NCBI GenBank assembly: GCA_022449545.1
Contig: JAKUPN010000015.1
Span: 1 to 49,012 of the forward strand
Direction of reading: 5' to 3'
Length of the DNA: 49,012 nt
Source of the DNA: Alphaproteobacteria bacterium
GTDB lineage: Bacteria > Pseudomonadota > Alphaproteobacteria > UBA6615
Shown: one piece after another, positions 42,222 to 49,012 of the stretch
How the letters are laid out: every line of letters starts with the position of its first letter
Numbering within the stretch: position 1 is the first letter of the stretch
Program-made: the position numbers and the translations under genes
The notes under the pieces: generated by a model
What the model was told of the DNA's origin: nothing
The model's database searches: none
Seen by the model: only the letters and a program-made list of their open reading frames with translations

Positions 42222-43358
42222 ATGTCATCATTGACAATTAGCAGTGAATTTGACAGCGGCAACATCCGCTGCGTAGAAGCGGATAAAGCTCAGAACATAA
42301 AGCTTGAAATAGTCGCAGATAACAACTCTGATTTTTATCAATGGTTCTATTTTCGACTAACCGGAGCAAAAAATTCTGAGTGCGTAATTAATATAATGAA
42401 CGCTGGAAACTCTGCTTACCCTAAGGGATGGGAAGATTACCAAGCAGTGGCATCAGATGACAGAGAGAAATGGTCCAGAATACCCACAAAATATAATGAC
42501 GGAGTATTAACTTTTAAGTATTGCCCAAAACAAAACTCTGCTTGGTTTGCCTATTTTGCACCTTATACCTTAGAACGACATAACGATTACCTAGCTCGTA
42601 TTCAATCTTCTTCTAAAGTCCTAGTTTCTGTTCTTGGAAAAACTATAGATGGGCATGATATAGATTTTGTTCAAATCGGGGAGCTAACATCAGACAAACA
42701 CAAAATATGGGTAGTTGCTCGCCAGCATCCGGGAGAAAGCATGGCAGAATGGTGGACAGAGGGCTTTATTAACCGATTAATTGAAACTGATGACTTAATG
42801 GTCCAAAATTTATTGGAAAAATCAGTTTTTTTTATTGTGCCTAATATGAATCCAGACGGAACCAAGAGAGGCCACTTAAGGACTAACGCAGTAGGGGTTA
42901 ATTTAAATCGTGAGTGGTCTAATACGAGCCTCAAAAGTAGCCCCGAAATTTTCTTGGTGCGCAAGAAAATGCATGAAATTGGAGTAGATTTCTGTCTCGA
43001 TGTTCATGGGGATGAAGCTCTTCCCTACAATTTTTTATCTGGAATGATGGGGATTCCTTCTTTAAGCGAACACCAAAAGATCCTTAAAACAAAATATGAC
43101 AAAGCACTTCTTAATATTAGCACTGAGTTCCAAACTGAATTTGGTTACCCTCCTAGTGCTCCTGGAAAAGGAAATTTGAATATGTGTTCCAATTACGTTG
43201 CTGAGACTTTTAGCTGTCTGTCTCTCACTTTAGAAATGCCTTTTAAAGACAATATCAATAACCCCGACGCTGAATTCGGCTGGTCTCTTGAAAGATCTAG
43301 GGAGTTTGGAGCATCTAATTTAGAAGCAGTAGCCCAAATAGTTGATGAACTGAGATAG
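42222..43358 (+). CDS. M14 metallocarboxypeptidase of the cytosolic carboxypeptidase (CCP/M14D) type
   Basis: A 378-residue two-domain protein. The first about 130 residues are the beta-sandwich of CCP peptidases (ISSEFDSGNIRCVEA, FYQWFYFRLTGAK, YPKGWEDYQAVAS, WFAYFAPYTLERH). The peptidase domain has zinc ligands His169 and Glu172 (RQHPGES) and His262 (LDVHGDE), the substrate Arg in GVNLNREW, and catalytic Glu338 in LEMPFKD. All are present, so it should be active. Eukaryotic CCPs trim poly-Glu from tubulin; bacterial targets are unknown. No signal peptide is visible, so the product is cytoplasmic. It is the third gene of the PRISE operon, an unusual association. Confidence 0.9.
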   Translation: MSSLTISSEFDSGNIRCVEADKAQNIKLEIVADNNSDFYQWFYFRLTGAKNSECVINIMNAGNSAYPKGWEDYQAVASDDREKWSRIPTKYNDGVLTFKYCPKQNSAWFAYFAPYTLERHNDYLARIQSSSKVLVSVLGKTIDGHDIDFVQIGELTSDKHKIWVVARQHPGESMAEWWTEGFINRLIETDDLMVQNLLEKSVFFIVPNMNPDGTKRGHLRTNAVGVNLNREWSNTSLKSSPEIFLVRKKMHEIGVDFCLDVHGDEALPYNFLSGMMGIPSLSEHQKILKTKYDKALLNISTEFQTEFGYPPSAPGKGNLNMCSNYVAETFSCLSLTLEMPFKDNINNPDAEFGWSLERSREFGASNLEAVAQIVDELR

Positions 43359-43374
43359 ATATTAAAAAAGGCTT

Positions 43375-43400
43375 AAAATTGGAATAGCTTTTCCATTTTC
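43375..43400. terminator. weak hairpin in the convergent gap after the M14 peptidase
   Basis: AAAATT-GGAA (43375-43384) can pair with TTCC-ATTTT (43391-43399) around TAGCTT, with one bulged T. The stem is about eight pairs, then a T-rich stretch. It lies between the convergent peptidase and FAH-family genes and could terminate both. Low GC makes it weak. Confidence 0.3.
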
Positions 43401-43440
43401 TAATAACTGGCTAGACACCTTACCAAGGAAAAGTTCAATT

Positions 43441-44280
43441 TTACTCATCTATAACTGTATTACGTAACACTCCTATTTTTGAAATCTCCACCTCAATTAT
43501 ATCTCCTTGTTTCATAAATAATTTTGGAGTTCTTCCATTCCCAACTCCCGCTGGTGTGCCTGTTGCAATTATATCTCCCGCAACAAGAGGAGTGAAAGAA
43601 GAAACATACGAGATAATATAGGGTATTGAGTATATTAATAAATCTGTAGTGCTATTTTGAACTATCTCTCCATTTAATCTAGTGGTCAGTTCCAGCGATG
43701 CCGGATCAGGTATCTCATCTGAAGTTACCATCCAGGGACCTAAAGGCCCTGTTTTGTGAAAATTTTTTCCTGCAGTTACTGAATGTCTCTGATAATCTCT
43801 AACACTTGCATCAAGAAAGCACGTGTAACCTGCGATGTGAGATAAAGCTTCAGATTCTGCTATATGTCGACCGCTCTTACCTATAATTAAGGTTAGCTCT
43901 CCTTCAAAATCAAAATGTTCAGACACACGAGGTCTCACTATAGGTTCATCATGAGCAACCAATGTATTAGTTAGTCGAGAAAATAGAGTAATGTGTTCGG
44001 GCATATCTCGAACAAATTCTTCGACGTGATCCTTATAATTTAACCCCGCACAAATGATTTTGTCAGGATCGGGTATAACTGGAAGCAGCTTTACATCTTC
44101 TAATTGATAATCGGCTTCATTATTGTTAGCTATCGCAGCAATTTCATCCATTGCACCAGCAATTAAAGCTTCTCGTAAACTTTTATGAACACATTTTCGT
44201 CCAACATCTACTAAACCTCTATCAACATCAAAAACCCCGAACGATTCTCCATTAGCATCTCTAAAACTTAAAATTTTCAT
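43441..44280 (-). CDS. fumarylacetoacetate hydrolase family protein
   Basis: A 279-residue FAH-fold enzyme. Metal ligands are in FDFEGELTLIIG (two Glu, about 121-131) and FLDASVRDYQ (Asp, about 157). ICAGLNYKDHVEE (about 77-89) and GDIIATGTPAGVGNGRTPKLFMKQGD (about 238-263) are family signatures. Members hydrolyse or decarboxylate acylpyruvates, oxaloacetate, or 2-hydroxyhepta-2,4-dienedioate from aromatic rings. It is 20 bases downstream of an acyl-CoA dehydrogenase pair. This suggests a pathway that ends in C-C cleavage of a CoA- or acid intermediate, perhaps ring or side-chain degradation. Confidence 0.92.
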   Translation of the reverse strand: MKILSFRDANGESFGVFDVDRGLVDVGRKCVHKSLREALIAGAMDEIAAIANNNEADYQLEDVKLLPVIPDPDKIICAGLNYKDHVEEFVRDMPEHITLFSRLTNTLVAHDEPIVRPRVSEHFDFEGELTLIIGKSGRHIAESEALSHIAGYTCFLDASVRDYQRHSVTAGKNFHKTGPLGPWMVTSDEIPDPASLELTTRLNGEIVQNSTTDLLIYSIPYIISYVSSFTPLVAGDIIATGTPAGVGNGRTPKLFMKQGDIIEVEISKIGVLRNTVIDE

Positions 44281-44300
44281 CTAACTTTCTCCAAATTTAA

Positions 44301-45368
44301 TTAAATCCTAGAAGTTATATTAGGCCACAAGCAATCAACATCGTTCATCATAACCATTCTTCCTATGCGAGCAGACCAGTATGACTCAGAGCCAAACTCA
44401 GAACGCCAAGACCATAATCGTCTAGTTAAATGGTTTAGTTTGAACTCATAAGTAAAGCCTATAGCTCCGTGCACCTGATGAGCAATTGCAGCTGCCTTAC
44501 CTGCTGCTTCTCCAGATCGAGTTTTTGCAACAGCTATTTCAAGCTCTATATCATTAAGATTGTCCGTGTTATCAACTGCCTTACAAGCATTCACAGCAGC
44601 TGTCTGAGCTGCCGCAGCCTCACTGGCTAAAATAGCAAGCTGTTGTTGAATTGCTTGAAATTTGGATAGGGACCGCCCAAATTGAACGCGCGTTCCAACA
44701 TAGTCCACGCTTAGATCAAGAGCAGAAAAAATTGCACCTGATATCTTTGCAGAATAAGCAAGGTCAGGAAGTAGCTTGATCACCTGATCGCCAATATCTT
44801 CCGGGATATCAAAAATTGACTCCGGAACAATATTGTCTAACTCAATTGTATCACGGCTTTCACCAGCAATATTGACATCAGTCTTTTTAAGACTATTCGA
44901 AATATCTAGTAAGATAAATTTCTTTATATTCTTATATTCACCAATAGCTAATAGATATGTCGCGCATGACCCCCAAGGAACACTTTTAATGCTGCCAGAA
45001 ACCTTTTTATTATTTTCTGACCCATGAATTTTAAGAATTTCATCTCCATCCGGAAGAGTTATTAAACCTCGTGGAAGCACTTCATCAAGTTGGGATAACA
45101 CCCAGCTTGCGATAACATTCTCAACTAGAGGTATAGGCACACAATAATAACCTGCATGATAAAAAATAGTGAATACTTCCTGCCAGGTTAAGCTTGGCAT
45201 GCCGCTCTCTTCACCAACAAATGGTGATGTAAGGCCATTCTCTTTCAAGTTAACCCAGAGTTTTTGGGGCCATTTACCATTTTCTGCATCTTCCAGAACA
45301 GCAGGAGTTACAAAATCAGAAAATATTTGATTACATGTGTTCGATAAAATTTTACTTGTTTCGTTCAT
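44301..45368 (-). CDS. acyl-CoA dehydrogenase-like protein, probable non-catalytic partner subunit
   Basis: A 355-residue divergent member of the acyl-CoA dehydrogenase family. It keeps the C-terminal helical domain (DYVGTRVQFGRSLSKFQAIQQQLA, about 225-248, and VHGAIGFTYEFKLNHLTRR near 310). The YEGT catalytic Glu position is not recognisable. The alternative helix-G site (SGAIFSALDLSVDYV) has no Glu either. The middle beta domain is also poorly conserved. Its start overlaps the stop of the next acyl-CoA dehydrogenase by 4 bases, so the two are translationally coupled. In actinobacterial steroid catabolism such pairs form alpha2-beta2 enzymes; that is the likely arrangement here. Confidence 0.85.
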   Translation of the reverse strand: MNETSKILSNTCNQIFSDFVTPAVLEDAENGKWPQKLWVNLKENGLTSPFVGEESGMPSLTWQEVFTIFYHAGYYCVPIPLVENVIASWVLSQLDEVLPRGLITLPDGDEILKIHGSENNKKVSGSIKSVPWGSCATYLLAIGEYKNIKKFILLDISNSLKKTDVNIAGESRDTIELDNIVPESIFDIPEDIGDQVIKLLPDLAYSAKISGAIFSALDLSVDYVGTRVQFGRSLSKFQAIQQQLAILASEAAAAQTAAVNACKAVDNTDNLNDIELEIAVAKTRSGEAAGKAAAIAHQVHGAIGFTYEFKLNHLTRRLWSWRSEFGSESYWSARIGRMVMMNDVDCLWPNITSRI

Positions 45369-46510
45369 CTCAAACCTAGGCCTCGCGCAACCATACCCCG
45401 TAAAATTTCAGTAGTTCCTCCTCGTAACGAAAAAGAGACACACGCTTGTTGAACATACGCTAGTGACTTTTGATATTCTGTTCCATGTAATTTACGAGGC
45501 GAACAATCTACCAATTCATGTGCCAATTCTGGTATTGATTGTTCAAATGCAACGCCGAGATCTTTAACTAAAGAGGCTTCAATGTTTGGCTGCTTTCCAG
45601 AGTCTATCTTGGCCGCGACAGATAGGGACATATTCCTCAATGTAATTAATTGAGCAGTAAGACGACCTATTGTCTTTACTGCTGAATCACTCATATCTAT
45701 CTGTAAGATACGAATTATTTCTCTGAAGAGAATGTAACTACTTAAAAATCGGTCCGGCCCGCTCCTCTCAAAAGCAAGCTCCGCAACAACTTGTTGCCAA
45801 CCATTGCCTTCTTTCCCAATCAACATAGAGTCATCGACTAACAAATTATCAAAAGTAACTTCATTAAATTCTTCATCACCTATCATGTTTCGAATAGGTC
45901 TTATCGTAATGCCAGGTAATGACAAGTCTATGATAAACTGAGACAATCCCGCATGTCGATCTTCCGTAGTCTTAGATGTTCGGACTAAAGCAATCATAAA
46001 ATGAGATTTGTGAGCGTATGTTGTCCATACCTTGCGACCATTTAATAGCCAGCCATCCGCATGCTTAGCTGCATGAGTGATAATCGAGGCCAAATCCGAA
46101 CCCGATCCTGGTTCACTCATGCCTATACAAAAAAAAGATTCACCTTTAGAGATTCCAGGCAAATATAAGTTCTTTTGTTCCTCGGTCCCAAACCGGAGAA
46201 TTAGCGGACCGCTCTGACGTTCGGCTATCCAATGAGCCGCCACTGGGGCACCGAATGCTAATAATTCTTCAATAACGACATATCGTTCTAAAGAACTACG
46301 ACCCGACCCGAAAGGCTTAGGCCAGGTCATCCCCAACCACCCTTTTTTTCCTAACTCGGCACTAAAATTCGCATCAAATCCCACCCATGACTTTGCCTTT
46401 TCTGAGATAGTATAATGACCTAAAGACTGAGATAAAAAATCCCTTACCTCTTGTCTTAGGGTCTGTGCTTCCAATGGAAGTTGGCAGGCTTCAAACTCAA
46501 ACGCCCTCAT
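45365..46510 (-). CDS. acyl-CoA dehydrogenase, probable catalytic subunit
   Basis: A 381-residue acyl-CoA dehydrogenase. MSEPGSGSDLAS (about 131-142) binds FAD and substrate, and GWLLNGRKVWTTYA follows. The usual YEGT motif is replaced by RGGTTEI near the C-terminus. Glu248 in LAFERSGPDR lies at the helix-G position used as base by isovaleryl-CoA dehydrogenase and by FadE26-type subunits. The gene is first in a three-gene minus-strand set with its partner (4-base overlap) and the FAH-family enzyme. Substrates of such heteromeric enzymes are often bulky, such as sterol side-chain CoA esters. A specific substrate is not shown. It is divergent from the crotonase gene. Confidence 0.9.
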   Translation of the reverse strand: MRAFEFEACQLPLEAQTLRQEVRDFLSQSLGHYTISEKAKSWVGFDANFSAELGKKGWLGMTWPKPFGSGRSSLERYVVIEELLAFGAPVAAHWIAERQSGPLILRFGTEEQKNLYLPGISKGESFFCIGMSEPGSGSDLASIITHAAKHADGWLLNGRKVWTTYAHKSHFMIALVRTSKTTEDRHAGLSQFIIDLSLPGITIRPIRNMIGDEEFNEVTFDNLLVDDSMLIGKEGNGWQQVVAELAFERSGPDRFLSSYILFREIIRILQIDMSDSAVKTIGRLTAQLITLRNMSLSVAAKIDSGKQPNIEASLVKDLGVAFEQSIPELAHELVDCSPRKLHGTEYQKSLAYVQQACVSFSLRGGTTEILRGMVARGLGLR

Positions 46511-46616
46511 GTGTGTTACCTTATTGCAATTTAAATACTTATTTAACCTATTATCAGTTTAGCTCAATGGCACCTTTGTGCTAACTAGTACACATTGTTT
46601 TTATTTGGAGGAGATT

Positions 46617-47411
46617 ATGGGCAACTTTCTTAAGTATGAACAAGTAGATAATATCGTCACTTTGACTATGAACCAACCTAAAAACCGTAACCCTCTATCA
46701 GGTGAAGGTCAATTTGGTGATTTTGTAGCAGCCTGCGAACGCATAAATAACGATGATAGTGTCTCAGCTGTGATTTTAACGGGTGCAGGAACTGCTTTTA
46801 GCGCAGGCGGAAATGTAAAAGATATGCGGGACCGAAAGGGATTGTCTGAAGGAAATCCCTATAAAATAAGAAATAATTACAAAAGGGACATACAAAAAAT
46901 ACCAGCGATTCTATATGATCTTGAGGTTCCAACAATAGCTGCAGTCAACGGTCCTGCCATCGGAGCAGGTTGTGACTTGGCATGTATGTGCGATATTAGA
47001 ATAGGATCTGAAAAGGCAAAGTTCGCCGAGAGCTTCGTCAAGCTTGGAATTATTCCTGGTGATGGAGGCGCCTGGTTACTACCGAGGCTCGTGGGGCAGT
47101 CAAAAGCGGCAGAGTTAACATTTACTGGAGACCTTATAAACGCAGACGAGGCCCTGTCCTGTGGTTTGATATCTAAATTAGTGTCTAGTGAAAGCCTTAT
47201 GGACGAAGCTCAATCTCTCGCCGAACGTATAGCAAGTAACCCTGGCCATTCTTTGCGTATGGCAAAAAGACTCCTCCGTGAAGGACAACATGTTAGTCTA
47301 CAAACTCTCTTGGAAATGTCTGCAGCATTCCAGGCAATTTCTCATCATACGGAAGAACATGATCAAGCAATAGAAAAACTATTATCAAGATTAGAAAAAT
47401 CAAACCAGTAG
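46617..47411 (+). CDS. enoyl-CoA hydratase/isomerase (crotonase) family protein
   Basis: ATG 46617 is chosen because TTGGAGGAG lies 5 bases upstream; the frame extends 13 codons further. The 264-residue crotonase shows the oxyanion-hole segments FSAGGNVKDM (about 62) and VNGPAIGAGCDLACMCD (about 107-123). Neither classical hydratase Glu is at its place. The first position is Asp120 (CDLA), and the second falls on Phe140 in FAESFVKLGIIPGDGG. Loss of the Glu pair points to a different crotonase reaction, perhaps isomerisation as in PaaG-like proteins. It is divergent from the acyl-CoA dehydrogenase pair, which may share its pathway. Confidence 0.9.
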   Translation: MGNFLKYEQVDNIVTLTMNQPKNRNPLSGEGQFGDFVAACERINNDDSVSAVILTGAGTAFSAGGNVKDMRDRKGLSEGNPYKIRNNYKRDIQKIPAILYDLEVPTIAAVNGPAIGAGCDLACMCDIRIGSEKAKFAESFVKLGIIPGDGGAWLLPRLVGQSKAAELTFTGDLINADEALSCGLISKLVSSESLMDEAQSLAERIASNPGHSLRMAKRLLREGQHVSLQTLLEMSAAFQAISHHTEEHDQAIEKLLSRLEKSNQ

Positions 47412-47445
47412 TACCTAGACTAACAAAAAAATGCTTCTTTGTGAT

Positions 47446-47745
47446 CTACTCAAATATTTTTTCGCCTTCAAGATCTATTATTTGACAAGCTTTAGAAATT
47501 GAAAACTCATTAGCACTTTCTCGACTAGCGTGAAAATCACCCCTCACAAAGCGGTATTCTTTAATACTTCCATTTAGCTCTTTTGATATTATACCAGCTG
47601 TTATCCATTGATTACCTTGTAATTCAGGATCAGCTCGAACACTATATTCTTTATATGATATTGAAGAATGGCCAGATGGAGTGAAACTTGGTTTACTTTT
47701 TGAACTAAATAGACGATTTAGAAATTTAGAGAATTGATTTATCAT
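47446..47745 (-). CDS. hlyU: HlyU-family protein
   Basis: A 99-residue protein. After a short N-terminal helix with a basic SSKSKPSF stretch, it reads YKEYSVRADPELQGNQWITAGIISKE and YRFVRGDFHASRESANEFSISKACQIIDLEGEKIF. This is the compact beta-beta-beta-alpha pattern of the alphaproteobacterial 'HlyU family transcriptional regulator' (VRAD / ASRE / KAxQxID). Despite the name, these small proteins have no helix-turn-helix, and their function is not established. It stands between the crotonase and dienelactone hydrolase genes with short gaps. Confidence 0.8.
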   Translation of the reverse strand: MINQFSKFLNRLFSSKSKPSFTPSGHSSISYKEYSVRADPELQGNQWITAGIISKELNGSIKEYRFVRGDFHASRESANEFSISKACQIIDLEGEKIFE

Positions 47746-47849
47746 TAATTATCTCCAATATTTCTTTAACTTCCCTGTCTAGTAGCAGGTTATCTAAACA
47801 ATCAAACCGATAAAGCAGAACCTCACATGAGTCGCTTTAGAAGTTAAAA

Positions 47850-48548
47850 TTAATGCAAATGATCATCAAAAAATGACAAAGAAAGCCCCAGAGCCTGTTC
47901 CGCCTCAGGCGCAGAGTATGAATTAGCTCCCTGACGAGCAAATGCATGTTCTGCATCAGGATATTTATGAATAACAACGTTGGGTTTGTCAGCAATCTTT
48001 GTTTCTATGAAGTGGCAAATAGCTGGAGGCACCCATGTATCAGATAATGCTTGATGCAACATAAATGGCTGACTTAAATGTGGGGCTTCAGATATAGCAT
48101 GCTCAATGTAAGTACCATAATAGGCAACTGCACAATCTATGTCTGTCCGACAGGACATTAGATAACACATTTTGCCTCCTAAGCAGTAACCAACCGCTCC
48201 TACTTTTCCATTCCCACCTTTTATATTTCGCAGATATTGCATGGTTTCTTCCATGTCTTTTGCACCCAAATCATAATCAAAGTGATAATACCTATCTAAA
48301 GAGGTAATCCAATCATCAGGATTATCAGCATCCAAAATAACATCTGGCCCTAATCTCCAAAATAAATCTGGAACCAGACATATATATCCCGCATCTGCAA
48401 ATTCATGCGCATGTGCTTTCATGGTGTTATCAACCCCCCAGATTTCCATAATAGCTATTATTGCCCCTACTGGGCTTTTCTCTGGATACGCAACATAAGC
48501 ACTCATCTCACCATCAGATAAACTAAGTTTAATGCTCTCCGTTCGCAT
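47850..48548 (-). CDS. dienelactone hydrolase family protein
   Basis: A 232-residue alpha/beta hydrolase. Nucleophile Cys122 is in GYCLGG, where most hydrolases have Ser. Asp170 is in ALSDTWVP and His201 is in AEHAFAR. Glu35 in MEIWGVD is the residue that activates the Cys in true dienelactone hydrolase. The full DLH triad plus Glu supports carboxymethylenebutenolidase-type activity on lactones from (chloro)catechol cleavage, or a related ester. No catechol dioxygenase is in the window. It starts 60 bases from the mreB stop on the same strand, so it could be transcribed after mreB, though function does not suggest it. Confidence 0.92.
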   Translation of the reverse strand: MRTESIKLSLSDGEMSAYVAYPEKSPVGAIIAIMEIWGVDNTMKAHAHEFADAGYICLVPDLFWRLGPDVILDADNPDDWITSLDRYYHFDYDLGAKDMEETMQYLRNIKGGNGKVGAVGYCLGGKMCYLMSCRTDIDCAVAYYGTYIEHAISEAPHLSQPFMLHQALSDTWVPPAICHFIETKIADKPNVVIHKYPDAEHAFARQGANSYSAPEAEQALGLSLSFFDDHLH

Positions 48549-48608
48549 GATTCTATCCCTTTTGAGGTTTTAATATTCCTTTACCTAACAACCATGATTC
48601 AAAAAAAG

Positions 48609-49012
<404 letters not shown>

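Overview
The window looks like an AT-rich, tightly packed chromosomal contig from a marine-type alphaproteobacterium. Three things point there: a perfect GTTC-N7-GTTC LexA operator (the alphaproteobacterial SOS box) at 6220-6234, a proteobacterial MntR and an HlyU-family protein, and an aerobic catabolic gene set (acyl-CoA dehydrogenases, BKACE enzymes, malate synthase G, haloalkane dehalogenase). The lineage is inferred from gene content and operator type, not from a marker tree. Most convergent genes are separated by only a few bases and many co-directional genes overlap or nearly touch. No tRNA, rRNA, CRISPR array or intact insertion sequence was seen. The only gene-free stretch over 300 bases is 6027-6371, which holds the nrdA control region.

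Layout. Bases 1-72 are not genomic: 31-72 is a mutated copy of the Illumina P5/read-1 adapter. A 5'-truncated TPR/O-GlcNAc-transferase-like gene (74-1516) and a small recombinase-like ORF follow. Next, on the minus strand, come glmU-glmS (UDP-GlcNAc synthesis) and an SRAP/HMCES-type abasic-site protein. Facing away from SRAP is nrdA-nrdB (class Ia ribonucleotide reductase). Its promoter region carries a LexA box and two NrdR boxes in helical register, so dNTP supply appears tied both to DNA damage and to dATP/ATP sensing. From 9.5 to 20 kb are an SLC13/RCK transporter, an ArsC/YffB-like protein, an orphan CoxL-type molybdenum hydroxylase subunit, cysQ-sua5, an FAD-linked D-2-hydroxyacid dehydrogenase, an acyl-CoA dehydrogenase of the DmdC-like size class, and an HCCA-isomerase-like protein.

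From 24 to 20 kb on the minus strand there is a putative operon: a haloalkane dehalogenase with a complete active site, an alpha/beta hydrolase interrupted by one in-frame amber codon, a TPP enzyme and a GmhB-like HAD phosphatase. A glyoxalase-fold protein, an MFS exporter, a rhodanese, a luciferase-like flavoprotein and a Gfo/Idh/MocA oxidoreductase follow. At 28.7-31.4 kb lies a compact metal operon: a Tat-exported two-domain multicopper oxidase, a ZIP transporter with an extra N-terminal extracytoplasmic domain, and MntR. I consider this the best candidate for a little-described system.

From 31.4 to 40 kb is a carbon-catabolism block: a quinone oxidoreductase, two tandem BKACE paralogues, a semialdehyde dehydrogenase, malate synthase G and an AGPS-like FAD oxidase. 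From 40 to 43.4 kb an unusual operon combines two PRISE-type reductase paralogues with a cytosolic-carboxypeptidase-like M14 peptidase. From 43.4 to 46.5 kb an FAH-family hydrolase is coupled to a pair of acyl-CoA dehydrogenases that look like a catalytic and a non-catalytic subunit, with a divergent crotonase-family gene. The window ends with HlyU, a dienelactone hydrolase and the 3' part of mreB.
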